DNA from: Streptomyces sp. MUM 178J | Lineage (GTDB): Bacteria; Actinomycetota; Actinomycetes; Streptomycetales; Streptomycetaceae | Direction: 5' to 3' | Assembly (NCBI RefSeq): GCF_022414575.1 | Contig: NZ_JADWYQ010000050.1 | Location: 1-43,742, forward strand | DNA: 43,742 nt | In this document: piece by piece, positions 8,736 through 17,609 of the stretch | Position numbering within the stretch: the stretch's first letter is position 1 | Layout of the letters: every line of letters starts with the position of its first letter | Notes under the pieces: generated by a model | Database searches by the model: none | What the model was told of the DNA's origin: nothing | Seen by the model: the letters and a program-made list of their open reading frames with translations, nothing else | Position numbers and translations under genes: made by a program

Positions 8736-9784
8736 CGGCCCACCCGGGGGTCGAGCAGCGGATACAGCAGATCGGCGAGCAGGTTCATCAGGATCATCGC
8801 CCCGGCGAACACCATGAACAGGCCCTGCACCAGCGGCAGATCGGGCACGCTGAGCGCCTGGTAGAACAGCCCCCCGAGCCCCGGCCAGGAGAACACCGTC
8901 TCCACGAGGATGGAACCCGCCGCCACATGGCCCAGATTGATGAAGACCATGGTGCCCGTGGGCAGCAGCGCGTTGGGGACGGCGTGCCTGCGGCGTACGG
9001 CGTCGTCCCGCAGCCCCTTGGCCCGCGCCGTGGTGAGATAGTCGCCGCCCATCTCGTCCAGCAGCGAGGACCGCATCACCAGCAGCGTCTGCGCATAGCC
9101 GACGGCGACGAGGGTGAGGACCGGCAGCACCATGTGGTGGGCGACGTCTGCGATATACGCGAGTCCCGTCGCATCGCCGGACTCCATGCCGCCGGTGGGG
9201 AACATCCCGGGAACGGGCCCCGCACCCACCGCGAAGGTGATGATCAGCAACAGGCCGAGCCAGAACGACGGCACGGACCAGAGAGTGAGCGCCACCCCCG
9301 TGGTGAGGCGGTCGCCCGGGCTGCCGTGCCGCCACGCGGAGCGGGTGCCGAGCCAGAGGCCGAGCGCCGAGTAGACCACCACGGCGGTGCCGGTCAGCAG
9401 CAGCGTCGCCGGCAGCTTCTGGACGATCAGCTCCCCGACGGGCGCGTGGAACTGGTACGACATGCCGAGATCGCCGGTCAGCGCCTTGCCGCAGTAGTCG
9501 GCGAACTGCTGCCACAGCGGCTGGTCGAGCCCGAACTGACGGCGCAGCGCGGCCAGCTGCTCGGCCGAGGTGGGACGGCCGTGCGTCATGGCCCGCACCG
9601 GGTCGCCGGGCACGATCCGGAAGAGGAAGAAGCCGGTGACGAGAACGGCGAGCAGCGATACGGCGGCGCCCGCGAGCCGGCCCGCCACATAGCGCAGATA
9701 GGCGCGGGCGCCGCCGCCCCGACCGGCGGGCGGAAGCCCGTCGGCGGGCGGTACGGCCTTGGCCGGTGTGGTGGTCGCGGTCAT
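8732..9784 (-). CDS. ABC transporter permease, DppB/OppB type
   Basis: A 350-residue permease. After a ~28-residue cytoplasmic lead there is a first helix, then the conserved RIVPGDPVRAM and the RQFGLDQPLWQQFADY / DLGMSYQ extracellular motifs. Five more membrane segments follow, with the EAA loop DYLTTARAKGL. It pairs with the DppC-type permease. It begins 126 bases after the binding-protein gene, and that gap contains short tandem repeats instead of a gene. Confidence 0.93.
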   Translation of the reverse strand: MTATTTPAKAVPPADGLPPAGRGGGARAYLRYVAGRLAGAAVSLLAVLVTGFFLFRIVPGDPVRAMTHGRPTSAEQLAALRRQFGLDQPLWQQFADYCGKALTGDLGMSYQFHAPVGELIVQKLPATLLLTGTAVVVYSALGLWLGTRSAWRHGSPGDRLTTGVALTLWSVPSFWLGLLLIITFAVGAGPVPGMFPTGGMESGDATGLAYIADVAHHMVLPVLTLVAVGYAQTLLVMRSSLLDEMGGDYLTTARAKGLRDDAVRRRHAVPNALLPTGTMVFINLGHVAAGSILVETVFSWPGLGGLFYQALSVPDLPLVQGLFMVFAGAMILMNLLADLLYPLLDPRVGR

Positions 9785-9877
9785 CGTTCGCTCACGGTCG
9801 TCGGTGCGCTCTGGTGCGTCGGTGCGCTCAGGTGGGTGGGATCGCTCAGGTACGTCGCTCTGCTCGGCGTCATCGGC

Positions 9878-9928
9878 TGCTCGCGGTCGTCTGCTGCTCG
9901 CGGTCGTCTGCTACTCGCGGTCGTCGGA
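9878..9928. repeat. Three tandem 17-bp repeats overlapping the end of the binding-protein gene
   Basis: The block CTCGCGGTCGT recurs at 9880, 9897 and 9914, i.e. with a period of 17 bases. The third unit contains the TAG stop of the solute-binding protein. It looks like slippage expansion; read through, it would add Arg/Ser/Asp-rich residues to the protein. Confidence 0.75.
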
Positions 9929-11761
9929 CGCCGCGCGGCGGCGCCGGGCCATGTACACCCCGGCCCCGGCGGCGACCACGGCGGCGGCCGCCACGCCGAT
10001 GAACACCCCGGCTGAGGAGCCCTCGTCCGCGGTGTCCGCCGAGACGGGCGCGCCGGACGCGGGCACCGCGGACCACCAGCTCCAGTAGCCGTCCTGGCCC
10101 CAGAGGTTGCCGGCGCCCGCCGGCATCGTGGTGATCGACTCGATGTGGTCGGTGCGGTACGCCTCGACGGCGTTCGGATAGGCGAGGACGTTCATCAGGC
10201 CCGTGTCGTACAGCCTCGACTGCATCTGCTTCACCAGCTCGGCCCGTTTGGCGGGGTCGTACTCGACGGCCTGCCGCGCATACAGCTCGTCATAGCGTTT
10301 GTCGCAGATGAAGTTGTCGGTCGAACCGGTGTCCCCGGGGGTGGCCGGGAGCGCGTCGCAGGTGTGGATGGCCAGCACGAAGTCCGGGTCCGGGTTGACG
10401 GACCAGCCGTCGAAGGCCAGGTCGTAGTCGCCCCTGAGCCAGGGGTCGGAGACATTGTCGAGGCATTCGACCGTGAGCCCGATGCCCAGCTTGCCCCACC
10501 ACTCCTGGAAGTACTTGGCGACCGCCTTGTCGTTGGGGTCGGTGGCATGGCACAGGATGCGGAAGTCGAGCGGGCGGCCGTCCTCGCCGACGCGCTTTCC
10601 CTCGGCGTTCCTGCGGTAGCCGGCCCCGTCGAGGAGCCGGGCGGCCTCAGCCGGGTCGTATGCGATCTCCTGGCTCGGCGACGGCTTCCAGAAGTACGAC
10701 GAGAACCGTGGCGGAATATAGCCCTCGCCTTTCACGGCGTGCCCCTGGAAGACCTTGTCGACGACGGCGCTGCGGTCGACGGCATGGAACAGGGCCTTGC
10801 GCACGGCCGGGTCGAGCAGCGCGGGATGGCCGTCGCCGAACCGCGTGCCGTCCTTCGCGCGCGCCCCGGGGTTGACGGCGAGTGCGTAGAAGCGGCGGCC
10901 CGGCGCGTCGTTCACCGCGATGTCGGCTTCCTTCTCCAGGGCGGCGGCCTGGGCCGGGGTGAGTCCCTGCACGAACGACACCTCGCCCTTGCGGAGGGCG
11001 GCCACTGCCGCGTCGCCGTCCTTGTAGTACTTCAGCAGCAGTTCGTCGAAGCGCGGCGTGCCACGCCAGAAGTTCTTGTTCGGCTTGAGTCTGACGTACT
11101 GGTCGACCTTGAAGTCCGTGATGACGAACGGGCCGTTGCCGACGATCGGGAACCGCTTGTCGTTGTTGAAGGACGAGAAGTCGGTGACGTCCTCCCAGAT
11201 GTGCCGGGGCACGATGGGGACGTCGAGCGCGGTCATGGTGGCCTGGGGCTTCTTCAGCTCGATGACCAGCGTATGGGAGTCCGGCGCGGTGACCCGCTTG
11301 AAGTTGGCGGTGAAGCTGCCGTTGGCGGTGGCCGCGTCCTCGTTCTCCATCATGGTGTTGAACGTCCACGCGGCGTCCTCGGCGGTCACCGGTCTGCCGT
11401 CCGACCAGGTGGAGTCCTTGCGGATGGTGTAGGTCCAGGTCAGCTTGTCCGCGGAAGGCCTCCAGTCGGTGGCCAGACCGGGGACGGGGCGGGCGTCCTC
11501 GACGTCGTAGTTGGTGAGGAACTCATAGGCGAGCCGGTGGATGCTGGTGCTCACCAGCCGCTGGGCCAGGAACGGGCTGAGGGAGTCCACACTCTGCGAG
11601 ACGGCGACCGTCAGCACGGTGTGCCCGTCGCGCTTGTCGTCGTCCGTGCCGTCGGCCGCCGCTGTGGCCTGAGGGACGAGAGCCGAAGCCGTCAGCATCG
11701 CGCAGGCGAGGATCAGCCGGGTACGGCGGCGGGTGGTGCGGTGCGGAGTCTTGACGGTCAT
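9911..11761 (-). CDS. ABC transporter solute-binding protein, family 5, with C-terminal membrane anchor
   Basis: A 616-residue extracytoplasmic binding protein (SBP_bac_5 class) for the importer encoded downstream. An N-terminal signal (RRRTRLILACAMLTASALV, ending near ATAAADG) is followed by motifs of the family: DSLSPFLAQRLV, WTYTIRKDSTWSDGRPVTAEDAAWTF and KALFHAVDR. Unlike most relatives it has no convincing lipobox. Instead it ends with a hydrophobic helix (AGVFIGVAAAAVVAAGAGVYM) plus a basic tail, so it is probably tethered at the C-terminus. I prefer ATG 11761 (GAGG nine bases upstream) over the in-frame GTG 11776. Substrate unknown. Confidence 0.9.
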   Translation of the reverse strand: MTVKTPHRTTRRRTRLILACAMLTASALVPQATAAADGTDDDKRDGHTVLTVAVSQSVDSLSPFLAQRLVSTSIHRLAYEFLTNYDVEDARPVPGLATDWRPSADKLTWTYTIRKDSTWSDGRPVTAEDAAWTFNTMMENEDAATANGSFTANFKRVTAPDSHTLVIELKKPQATMTALDVPIVPRHIWEDVTDFSSFNNDKRFPIVGNGPFVITDFKVDQYVRLKPNKNFWRGTPRFDELLLKYYKDGDAAVAALRKGEVSFVQGLTPAQAAALEKEADIAVNDAPGRRFYALAVNPGARAKDGTRFGDGHPALLDPAVRKALFHAVDRSAVVDKVFQGHAVKGEGYIPPRFSSYFWKPSPSQEIAYDPAEAARLLDGAGYRRNAEGKRVGEDGRPLDFRILCHATDPNDKAVAKYFQEWWGKLGIGLTVECLDNVSDPWLRGDYDLAFDGWSVNPDPDFVLAIHTCDALPATPGDTGSTDNFICDKRYDELYARQAVEYDPAKRAELVKQMQSRLYDTGLMNVLAYPNAVEAYRTDHIESITTMPAGAGNLWGQDGYWSWWSAVPASGAPVSADTADEGSSAGVFIGVAAAAVVAAGAGVYMARRRRAASDDRE

Positions 11762-11885
11762 GGCAGGCGACCTCACGTCCTCGCTCGCGTGTGCTGGTGA
11801 AGCGCAGGTCTACCAGCGGTGTCGCACTGCGTCAACGATGCATTACAGCCTGTGTGGAGCTCGCGTGTGCGCCGGGGGTACGACG

Positions 11886-11915
11886 ACGGCCCGCACCGGT
11901 GCCGGTGCGGGCCGT
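11886..11915 (-). terminator. Terminator hairpin after the EspI-like gene
   Basis: ACGGCCCGCACCGG (11886-11899) and its exact complement (11902-11915) form a 14-bp stem with a two-base centre. It lies about 20 bases beyond the stop of the EspI-like gene, before the start of the ABC binding-protein gene. Confidence 0.8.
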
Positions 11916-11936
11916 TGTGGGCCGGGAAATGCGGGA

Positions 11937-14900
11937 TTACTGCTGTTGCTGCGGCGGAGGCGGCGGGGCCTGGGGCGGCTGCTGCTGCCAGTCCGCAGGC
12001 GGCGCCTGGCCCGGTGCTTCGGGCTGTCCAGGTGCCTGCTGTCCGGGTGCGGGGTGTTGGGGCGGCTGTCCGGGGTGTTGGGGCGGGTAGGGCTGTCCGG
12101 GCATCGGCTGGGGCGGCTGGCCCGGCATGGCCTGTCCGGGCTGGCCCTGCCATTGGGGCTGGCCCGGCGCCTGCCCCGGCCCCTGATGGCCCGGCATCGG
12201 CGGGGCGGCCTGGGGCGGTGGATTGCCGTCCGACATCCATAGCCCTTGCTGCTGCTGGGCGCGTACGAAGTCCTCTGCGATCAGCGCCGCGAGGTTGAAG
12301 TACGCCTCACGGGTCTTCGGCCGCATCATGTCCAGGTCCACCTCGGCGCCTGCCGCGAGATGCTCGTCGAAGGGCACCACGACCACACCTCGGCAACGGG
12401 TCTGGAAGTGCTGCACGATGTCCTCGACCTTGATCATCTTGCCGGTCTCGCGGACTCCGGAGATCACCGTGATCGACCGCTGCACCAAGTCCGCGTAGCC
12501 GTGAGCGGAAAGCCAGTCCAGCGTGGTCGACGCACTGCTCGCGCCGTCCACCGAGGGCGTCGAGATGATGATCAGCTGATCCGCCAGATCCAGCACTCCG
12601 CGCATCGCGCTGTAGAGCAGTCCGGTGCCGGAGTCGGTCAGGATCACCGGGTACTGCCGGCCCAGGACCTCGATCGCCCGGCGGTAGTCCTCGTCGTTGA
12701 ACGTCGTCGAGACGGCCGGGTCCACGTCGTTGGCGAGGATCTCCAGACCGGACGGAGCCTGCGAGGTGAACCGGCGGATGTCCATGTACGAGTTGAGGTA
12801 CGGGATCGCCTGCACCAGGTCGCGGATGGTCGCGCCGGTCTCCCGCCGCACCCGCCGGCCGAGCGTGCCGGCGTCCGGGTTGGCGTCGATGGCCAGGATC
12901 TTGTCCTGCCGCTCGGTGGCCAGCGTCGCGCCGAGAGCGGTCGTCGTCGTGGTCTTGCCGACACCGCCCTTGAGGCTGATGACCGCGATCCGGTAGCAGG
13001 ACAGCACCGGGGTGCGGATCAGCTCCAGCTTGCGCTGACGCTCGGCCTCCTCCTTCCGGGCGCCGAACTTGAATCGCGACGATGCCGCCGGATTACGGCT
13101 GCTCTTGGCTTTCTGCTTCGCGTTGCGCAGCAGGCGGTCGGAGGAGAGCTCGACCGCGGCCGTGTAGCCGAGCGGCGCGCCCGGCACGGAACGCTCCCGC
13201 TGGTCGTGGGTCACGGCCGTCGGCCAAGCCCCGCTGGTCCTCGGGTCGCCGGGAGGCTGATCGGGCCCGCCGGGTTGTCCGGGCTGTCCGGGGTGCTGGC
13301 CGGGCTGTCCGGGCTGGGGGAATCCGTAACCGCCTTGCTGCGGCTGCGGCTGCGGGCCGGGCTGCGGCGCGGTGGGGGGCAGCGGCGCCCCCGGTGCTCC
13401 GGGAGCTCCTGGCACTCCGGGTCCTCCGGGCTGGCCGGGCTGCGGGAACCCGTAACCGCCGGGCTGTCCCGGCTGGGGGAACCCGTATCCGCCTTGCTGC
13501 GCCTGCGGGTCGGGCTGCGGCGGTACGGGAGGCAGCGGCGCCCCCGGTGCTCCGGGCTGCTCCTGCCGGGCGGGTTGCGGGAACCCGTATCCGCCCTGCT
13601 GCGGCTGCGGCTGCGGCGCGGTGGGCGGCAGCGGGGTGGCCTGTGCCCCTGCGGCCCCCGGTGCTCCGGGGTGCTCCTGCTGGGGAGGCGGAGGGAAGCC
13701 GTAGCCGCCGCCCTCAGGTGCGGACCCGGCAGGGGGTTGAGCGGGCCAGGCGGGCGTGGCCGCGGCGCCTTCCTGCACCGGTGGCCGAGCTTGCGGCTGC
13801 TCTGCCAGGACGGGCCACTGCGGTGCGGCGGAAGGAGCAGCCGGCTGGTACGCGGGCGGCTGCGGCGGCGCTCCGATGCTGCCGTCCGGTTGCGGTTGCG
13901 GCTGCGGCTGCGGCGTCGGAACCCATGGCTGTGCGGCCTCGGGGGCCGGGCCCTGTGCGGCTTCGCCGGACTGCGCGTCCGGGGACTGCGGCTCATCCGC
14001 TGCCGCAGACTCGGACTCCTCACTCCTCAAGGCGTCGCCAGCAGTGCCCGACGGCTCTTCGGCTGCGCCGCCGTGCTGCTCGTCCTCGTTCTCGTTCCCG
14101 TTCTCGTCCGCGTCGCCGGTCTCGCCGGTCAGGTCTGCGGAGGTCTCGTAAGTCCCCTTGCCGGACTCCGCGGCTGTCGTCGCGTCAGTCTCCGCGCGCT
14201 GTGCGGCCTGTGCGGCCTGCGTGTCCGCCGCCGCATCGCCGGTCGCGGGCTTCTCGCCGTCGCCCGCGTCCGCGCCAGGGGCATCCGAGGCTGCCGCGTC
14301 TGCCGCAGAGGTGTCTCCCGGCCCGTCCCCGGTCTGCTCGCCCTGCCGCCCCTCGCCGGGCTCGGATGTGTCCGCGCCGCTCTTGGCGGCTTCCTCCGCT
14401 GCCTTCTTCGCGGCGTCCCGCTCCGCGAACTCACGCTTCAGCGCGGCAGGGGAGAAGCGCATCGTCATCCCGCTCTCCACGTCGCCACCCCCGAACGGCT
14501 GCGCGGCGGCTTCCGGTGCGGGCTGTGCCGGTGCGGGCAGCGGCCCCTGCGGCTGTATGGGGGCAGGCCCCTGACCGGGCTGCGCCTGCGCATACGGCGG
14601 CACCGGTCCCTGCTGAAGAGGCGCCTGAGGCAGCTGAGGTCCCTGAGGCATCTGCTGGTGAGGCTGTGGTGGCGTCTGCTGCGGAAACCGGCCCTGCGGG
14701 GGCTGATCGTGCGGGGCCTGACCCTCCGTTGGAGTCTGCCCCTGCGGCGGCGGCCCCGGCGCCCAGTTCGGCTCGAAGCCGCTGCCCGCGGGCAGCCCGG
14801 GCACCGCCACCGGCGCCCCGTTCGGCGGCGGAGGCGTCGCCCCCGTGCCGCCGGCTCCGCCCGAGCCGTCCCCCGACGCGTTCTGCGTGTACCAGGCGGG

Positions 14901-15011
14901 CGGGGTGTAGTCGATGGTGAACTCACCCGTCAGCTCGGCGGGATCCGCGTCGGACTGATCGTCCACGGGCACGTTCCAGCCCCCGCGGGTGTCGTCCCGA
15001 TCGCCGTTCAC
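11937..15011 (-). CDS. EspI-like T7SS protein: Pro/Gln-rich region plus MinD/ParA-type ATPase
   Basis: A 1024-residue protein. Residues 1-640 are low complexity: Pro/Gln/Gly-rich blocks, an acidic Ala/Glu/Asp segment and about five copies of a [12 protein letters not shown] repeat. A MinD/ParA-like ATPase follows, with deviant Walker A KGGVGKT at 681-687, [15 protein letters not shown] and [11 protein letters not shown] Pro/Gln/Gly tail ends in QQQQ. The order resembles mycobacterial EspI, an ESX-associated protein of this kind, and the place beside eccE supports the link. Two short ordered-looking islands stand out: [14 protein letters not shown] near the N-terminus and [16 protein letters not shown] about 180 residues on. 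Start GTG 15011 has a GGAGG site; the longer open frame upstream has no such support. The exact role is unknown. Confidence 0.85.
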   Translation of the reverse strand: MNGDRDDTRGGWNVPVDDQSDADPAELTGEFTIDYTPPAWYTQNASGDGSGGAGGTGATPPPPNGAPVAVPGLPAGSGFEPNWAPGPPPQGQTPTEGQAPHDQPPQGRFPQQTPPQPHQQMPQGPQLPQAPLQQGPVPPYAQAQPGQGPAPIQPQGPLPAPAQPAPEAAAQPFGGGDVESGMTMRFSPAALKREFAERDAAKKAAEEAAKSGADTSEPGEGRQGEQTGDGPGDTSAADAAASDAPGADAGDGEKPATGDAAADTQAAQAAQRAETDATTAAESGKGTYETSADLTGETGDADENGNENEDEQHGGAAEEPSGTAGDALRSEESESAAADEPQSPDAQSGEAAQGPAPEAAQPWVPTPQPQPQPQPDGSIGAPPQPPAYQPAAPSAAPQWPVLAEQPQARPPVQEGAAATPAWPAQPPAGSAPEGGGYGFPPPPQQEHPGAPGAAGAQATPLPPTAPQPQPQQGGYGFPQPARQEQPGAPGAPLPPVPPQPDPQAQQGGYGFPQPGQPGGYGFPQPGQPGGPGVPGAPGAPGAPLPPTAPQPGPQPQPQQGGYGFPQPGQPGQHPGQPGQPGGPDQPPGDPRTSGAWPTAVTHDQRERSVPGAPLGYTAAVELSSDRLLRNAKQKAKSSRNPAASSRFKFGARKEEAERQRKLELIRTPVLSCYRIAVISLKGGVGKTTTTTALGATLATERQDKILAIDANPDAGTLGRRVRRETGATIRDLVQAIPYLNSYMDIRRFTSQAPSGLEILANDVDPAVSTTFNDEDYRRAIEVLGRQYPVILTDSGTGLLYSAMRGVLDLADQLIIISTPSVDGASSASTTLDWLSAHGYADLVQRSITVISGVRETGKMIKVEDIVQHFQTRCRGVVVVPFDEHLAAGAEVDLDMMRPKTREAYFNLAALIAEDFVRAQQQQGLWMSDGNPPPQAAPPMPGHQGPGQAPGQPQWQGQPGQAMPGQPPQPMPGQPYPPQHPGQPPQHPAPGQQAPGQPEAPGQAPPADWQQQPPQAPPPPPQQQQ

Positions 15012-15349
15012 TTTGCCTCCTGGTGTGGTCGAGCACCCTTGTGCCGCGTGATTGGGTGGGGGCGAACGGCAAAATGTCGCATCCGCCCGGCTCTCCCCGC
15101 TTGCAACGCGGCAGAACCGCTCACGGGTTCGATCCCGCCCCGGTCTTTCTGCCGCGCCCGGACCCACCCTAATCGCCGACGCGCGCGCTCCGGCAGGGCC
15201 GTCGCATCTCCTCCACTGTCCCGTGCGTCACGCCGCGCGCACCGGTCCGCCCACGAGTGACAGACACTCGGCAGAGTGTGAGGAGGCCGTCCGGCAGTCG
15301 GTGCGGTCGACGGCCGACGGTCATGGCCGGCGGTCGACGGCTGGCGGGG
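12012..15349. repeat. Low-complexity repeats inside and upstream of the EspI-like gene
   Basis: Within the gene the strongest repeat is at about 13250-13710, where units encoding GGYGFPQP and [10 protein letters not shown] recur five or so times with varied spacers. A second Pro/Gly/Gln array lies at about 12010-12200. The non-coding gap 15012-15349 upstream was inspected: beyond the GGAGG site at 15016-15020 and a TAGGGT-like hexamer on the - strand near 15166 I see no gene, hairpin or clear promoter. Confidence 0.6.
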
Positions 15350-16069
15350 TCAGTCCATCCGGCGTGCGCTGCCCAGCAGTCCGGTCTCGGCGTCCGTCGC
15401 CTGGGTCATCACAAAGCGGCGGTCCCTCGCCGTGCACCACAGGGTGACGCCGTCGGCCAGGCTGGACAGCGCCTCGACCTCGGGCCGCGGCAGCTGCATG
15501 ATGCGTCCGATCTGCGCCGCCTCATCCGGCGAGACCCGCTGAATGCCGACAAGCGTCGACTTCGCCATCAACCGCGGCGCAGCCGGGCTCAGATACGGCA
15601 GCAGCGTCACCACCGACTGCCAGGGGGCCGACACCACACGGCCGCGCGGAGGCCGCATCCCGCAGTCGCGTATCACCACCACGGGGCTGCCCGCGGACGG
15701 CCCTTGCGGAGGTACCCGCCCCACATCGTGCAGCGATATGCACTGCTGTCCGCCGCCGGCCGCCTGGGCCAGTGTGGTCCAGGCAGGACCGCGGCCGGTC
15801 TCCACGGTGACCCGTGCGCCGGTCGCCGCCGCACGCAGCGCCAGCACCTGCGCCGTCCACAGGCCGCCGATCAGCGTGACTTCGTACGGGGTGGGCCGGT
15901 TGACGCCGAGCACCGACGGCTTGCCCTCGGCGTCGACGCCGATGACCACACCGTCGTCCCCCACCGGCAGCGCCAGCGAGTCCAGTTGGTCCACGGGCAG
16001 CGTATGCCGCTCACGGCGGGGGCCTATCAGCCCGAAACCGATCCGCGGCTTGGCAGTGGGCACAGTCAT
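15350..16069 (-). CDS. Unrecognised T7SS-locus protein, 239 residues
   Basis: I do not recognise a domain. The protein begins MTVPTAKPRIGFGLIGPRRERHTLP and looks like a soluble alpha/beta protein. It has no signal peptide or membrane helix, and a central VTVETGRGPAWTTLA / CISLHDVG region. The C-terminal part (ARDRRFVMTQATDAETGLLG) could be a strand-rich module. Its start overlaps the eccE stop (TGATG), so it is translationally coupled to eccE and probably works with the secretion machine. The spacing to the EspI-like gene (338 bases) suggests that gene may be separately expressed. Confidence 0.75.
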   Translation of the reverse strand: MTVPTAKPRIGFGLIGPRRERHTLPVDQLDSLALPVGDDGVVIGVDAEGKPSVLGVNRPTPYEVTLIGGLWTAQVLALRAAATGARVTVETGRGPAWTTLAQAAGGGQQCISLHDVGRVPPQGPSAGSPVVVIRDCGMRPPRGRVVSAPWQSVVTLLPYLSPAAPRLMAKSTLVGIQRVSPDEAAQIGRIMQLPRPEVEALSSLADGVTLWCTARDRRFVMTQATDAETGLLGSARRMD

Positions 16070-17391
16070 CAGCGGGCTCCCCCGAGCGGCAGAGTGGCGA
16101 GCATCCCGGGCAACTGCTCACGGTCGAGCCGCACCAGACCCGTCTTGACGCCCCGTGCTGTGCGCTCCAGCTCATGGCGGGCGGCGACCAGTTCCTCGTC
16201 GCTGCGCCCGGTGATCCGTATATGGCCGGTGACGGTCACGCCCCGCCGGTCGCCGCTCCCGATCGTGAGGCTGAACGTGGTGGCCAGCGCGGGCAGCGAG
16301 GTGAGCAGTGCGACGAGCTGCGGCATCGAGGCGCCGTCGCCGCCCAGTTGCGGCCAGCGGCCCACCCAGTAGGTGGTGTGCCGACGGTCGTCGATGCGCC
16401 AGGTGCGGGAGGTCTCCTGGGTGCGCCGCGAGGGTGCTTCGGCCCGGCCGGCCTGGGCTATCGCCAGCGGACTGGCGCAGGACGAGGTGGCCATCGCCGA
16501 CGTCAGCTCCTCCTCGGTCAGCACCGTCGCCCGGAAACCGGCCCCGGTGAGCCTGCTCGCAAGCTGGTCCGCGGCCCGCACAAGGCACTTCTGCGCACCT
16601 TCGAGGCCGCCGCCGCGCGCCTGCACCGCCTCGGGGCACAGCTCGGGGTCCAGCTTGAGCGCGACCCAGGTGATGCGCAGGGCCGGCGCGCCCGTCTGGG
16701 CCTGCAGCGGGCCGTAGTTGCGCGCGGCCACCGACTGCTGCGGCAGATGGGGAGCGGGGGCGGGCTGGGTGTGCTGCACGATCTGGGCGGACTCCAGCCG
16801 GATGCCGTCGACCTCCAGTACGTCCCGTATCAGCGTCATCGGCAGTGGCCGGGCGGCCCGGTCCTGCCGCAGCGCCGGCCCGTCCGCGGACTCGATCTGG
16901 AGCACCGCGGTCAGAAACGTGTCGTCGCCGATCATCCCGACCGGGCGCCGGTCGCGGTCGCTGTAGGTGTACGTCCGCAGGGCCGGGTCGCACTCGACGA
17001 TCGGCGCCAGCCCCGGCTCGGTCCCCGGCGGGGGCACGAAGGCGGCGGCCCTGCGCCGGCGGGCGCGCAGGGCGAGGACCGTGGCGAGCCATTCCGGCAG
17101 CGAGCGCCGGTGTCTGCGCACCACGGCCAGCAGCACCAGCACCGCGGCCGCCACGCCCGCGGGAACCAGCATCAGCGGGTCCAGCACCCAGGCCGCCAGC
17201 AGCAGCGCTGCGGCGACCTCGACCAGTACGAGCTGTTGCAGTCGGAACGATCCGAAGTGTCCGGGGCGTCCGTGGAGCCGCGGCACAGCCGGCGTCGGGC
17301 CCTGGGGCGAGGTCTGTGCAGGCGGCCGCGCGGACGACCGTCCGCGGGTGCTGCGAGGCGCGGGACGCGTCCGCGTCGCGGATGCCGTCAT
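16069..17391 (-). CDS. eccE: Type VII secretion protein EccE
   Basis: EccE is a membrane component at the periphery of the ESX channel. The 440-residue product has a ~45-residue basic/Pro-rich N-terminus and two adjacent membrane helices (about 52-70 and 73-91). A long cytoplasmic domain follows, with EccE-like features such as TYTYSDRDRRPVGMIGDDTFL and WVALKLDPELCPEAV. Start ATG 17391 is preceded by GGGGA seven bases away; an in-frame ATG ten codons upstream is less well placed. It is divergent from eccB across ~220 bases. Confidence 0.85.
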   Translation of the reverse strand: MTASATRTRPAPRSTRGRSSARPPAQTSPQGPTPAVPRLHGRPGHFGSFRLQQLVLVEVAAALLLAAWVLDPLMLVPAGVAAAVLVLLAVVRRHRRSLPEWLATVLALRARRRRAAAFVPPPGTEPGLAPIVECDPALRTYTYSDRDRRPVGMIGDDTFLTAVLQIESADGPALRQDRAARPLPMTLIRDVLEVDGIRLESAQIVQHTQPAPAPHLPQQSVAARNYGPLQAQTGAPALRITWVALKLDPELCPEAVQARGGGLEGAQKCLVRAADQLASRLTGAGFRATVLTEEELTSAMATSSCASPLAIAQAGRAEAPSRRTQETSRTWRIDDRRHTTYWVGRWPQLGGDGASMPQLVALLTSLPALATTFSLTIGSGDRRGVTVTGHIRITGRSDEELVAARHELERTARGVKTGLVRLDREQLPGMLATLPLGGAR

Positions 17392-17477
17392 CGCGTCATC
17401 CCCCGGTTCATAAGGCCCCACTTCATCCCGATCACCCCTGTCCGCCCCCGTCGGGCAAGGCTCTTGGCGGCTGGATC

Positions 17478-17509
17478 ACCCTACCCGCCACACGAGCGCC
17501 ATCGATCAA
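17478..17509 (-). promoter_or_regulatory. Possible promoter for eccE
   Basis: On the - strand TTGATC (complement of 17504-17509) is followed after 20 bases by TAGGGT (complement of 17478-17483). The -10 matches the Streptomyces TAGRRT form; the spacer is longer than ideal, so this is tentative. No equally good candidate was seen for eccB, although CATAGT at 17514-17519 is possible. Confidence 0.3.
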
Positions 17510-17609
17510 CAGGCATAGTAGGGGGCCGGTCCGACAATCAGGGCCCGGGGGACAGTGCTCATCACAGGGCCCCCACGGGGAGACAGCGCCTTTTCACCAA
17601 TGGGGACTC

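Noticed and set aside
13250..13710. Regularly spaced repeats that might be a CRISPR array
   Set aside because: Units are unequal, encode [12 protein letters not shown] peptides in frame and have no unique spacers; they are protein repeats.
12246..15260. About 1000-codon + strand open frame opposite the EspI-like gene
   Set aside because: Shadow of the low-complexity - strand gene; Leu/Arg/Gly-rich without recognisable fold, start or ribosome-binding site.
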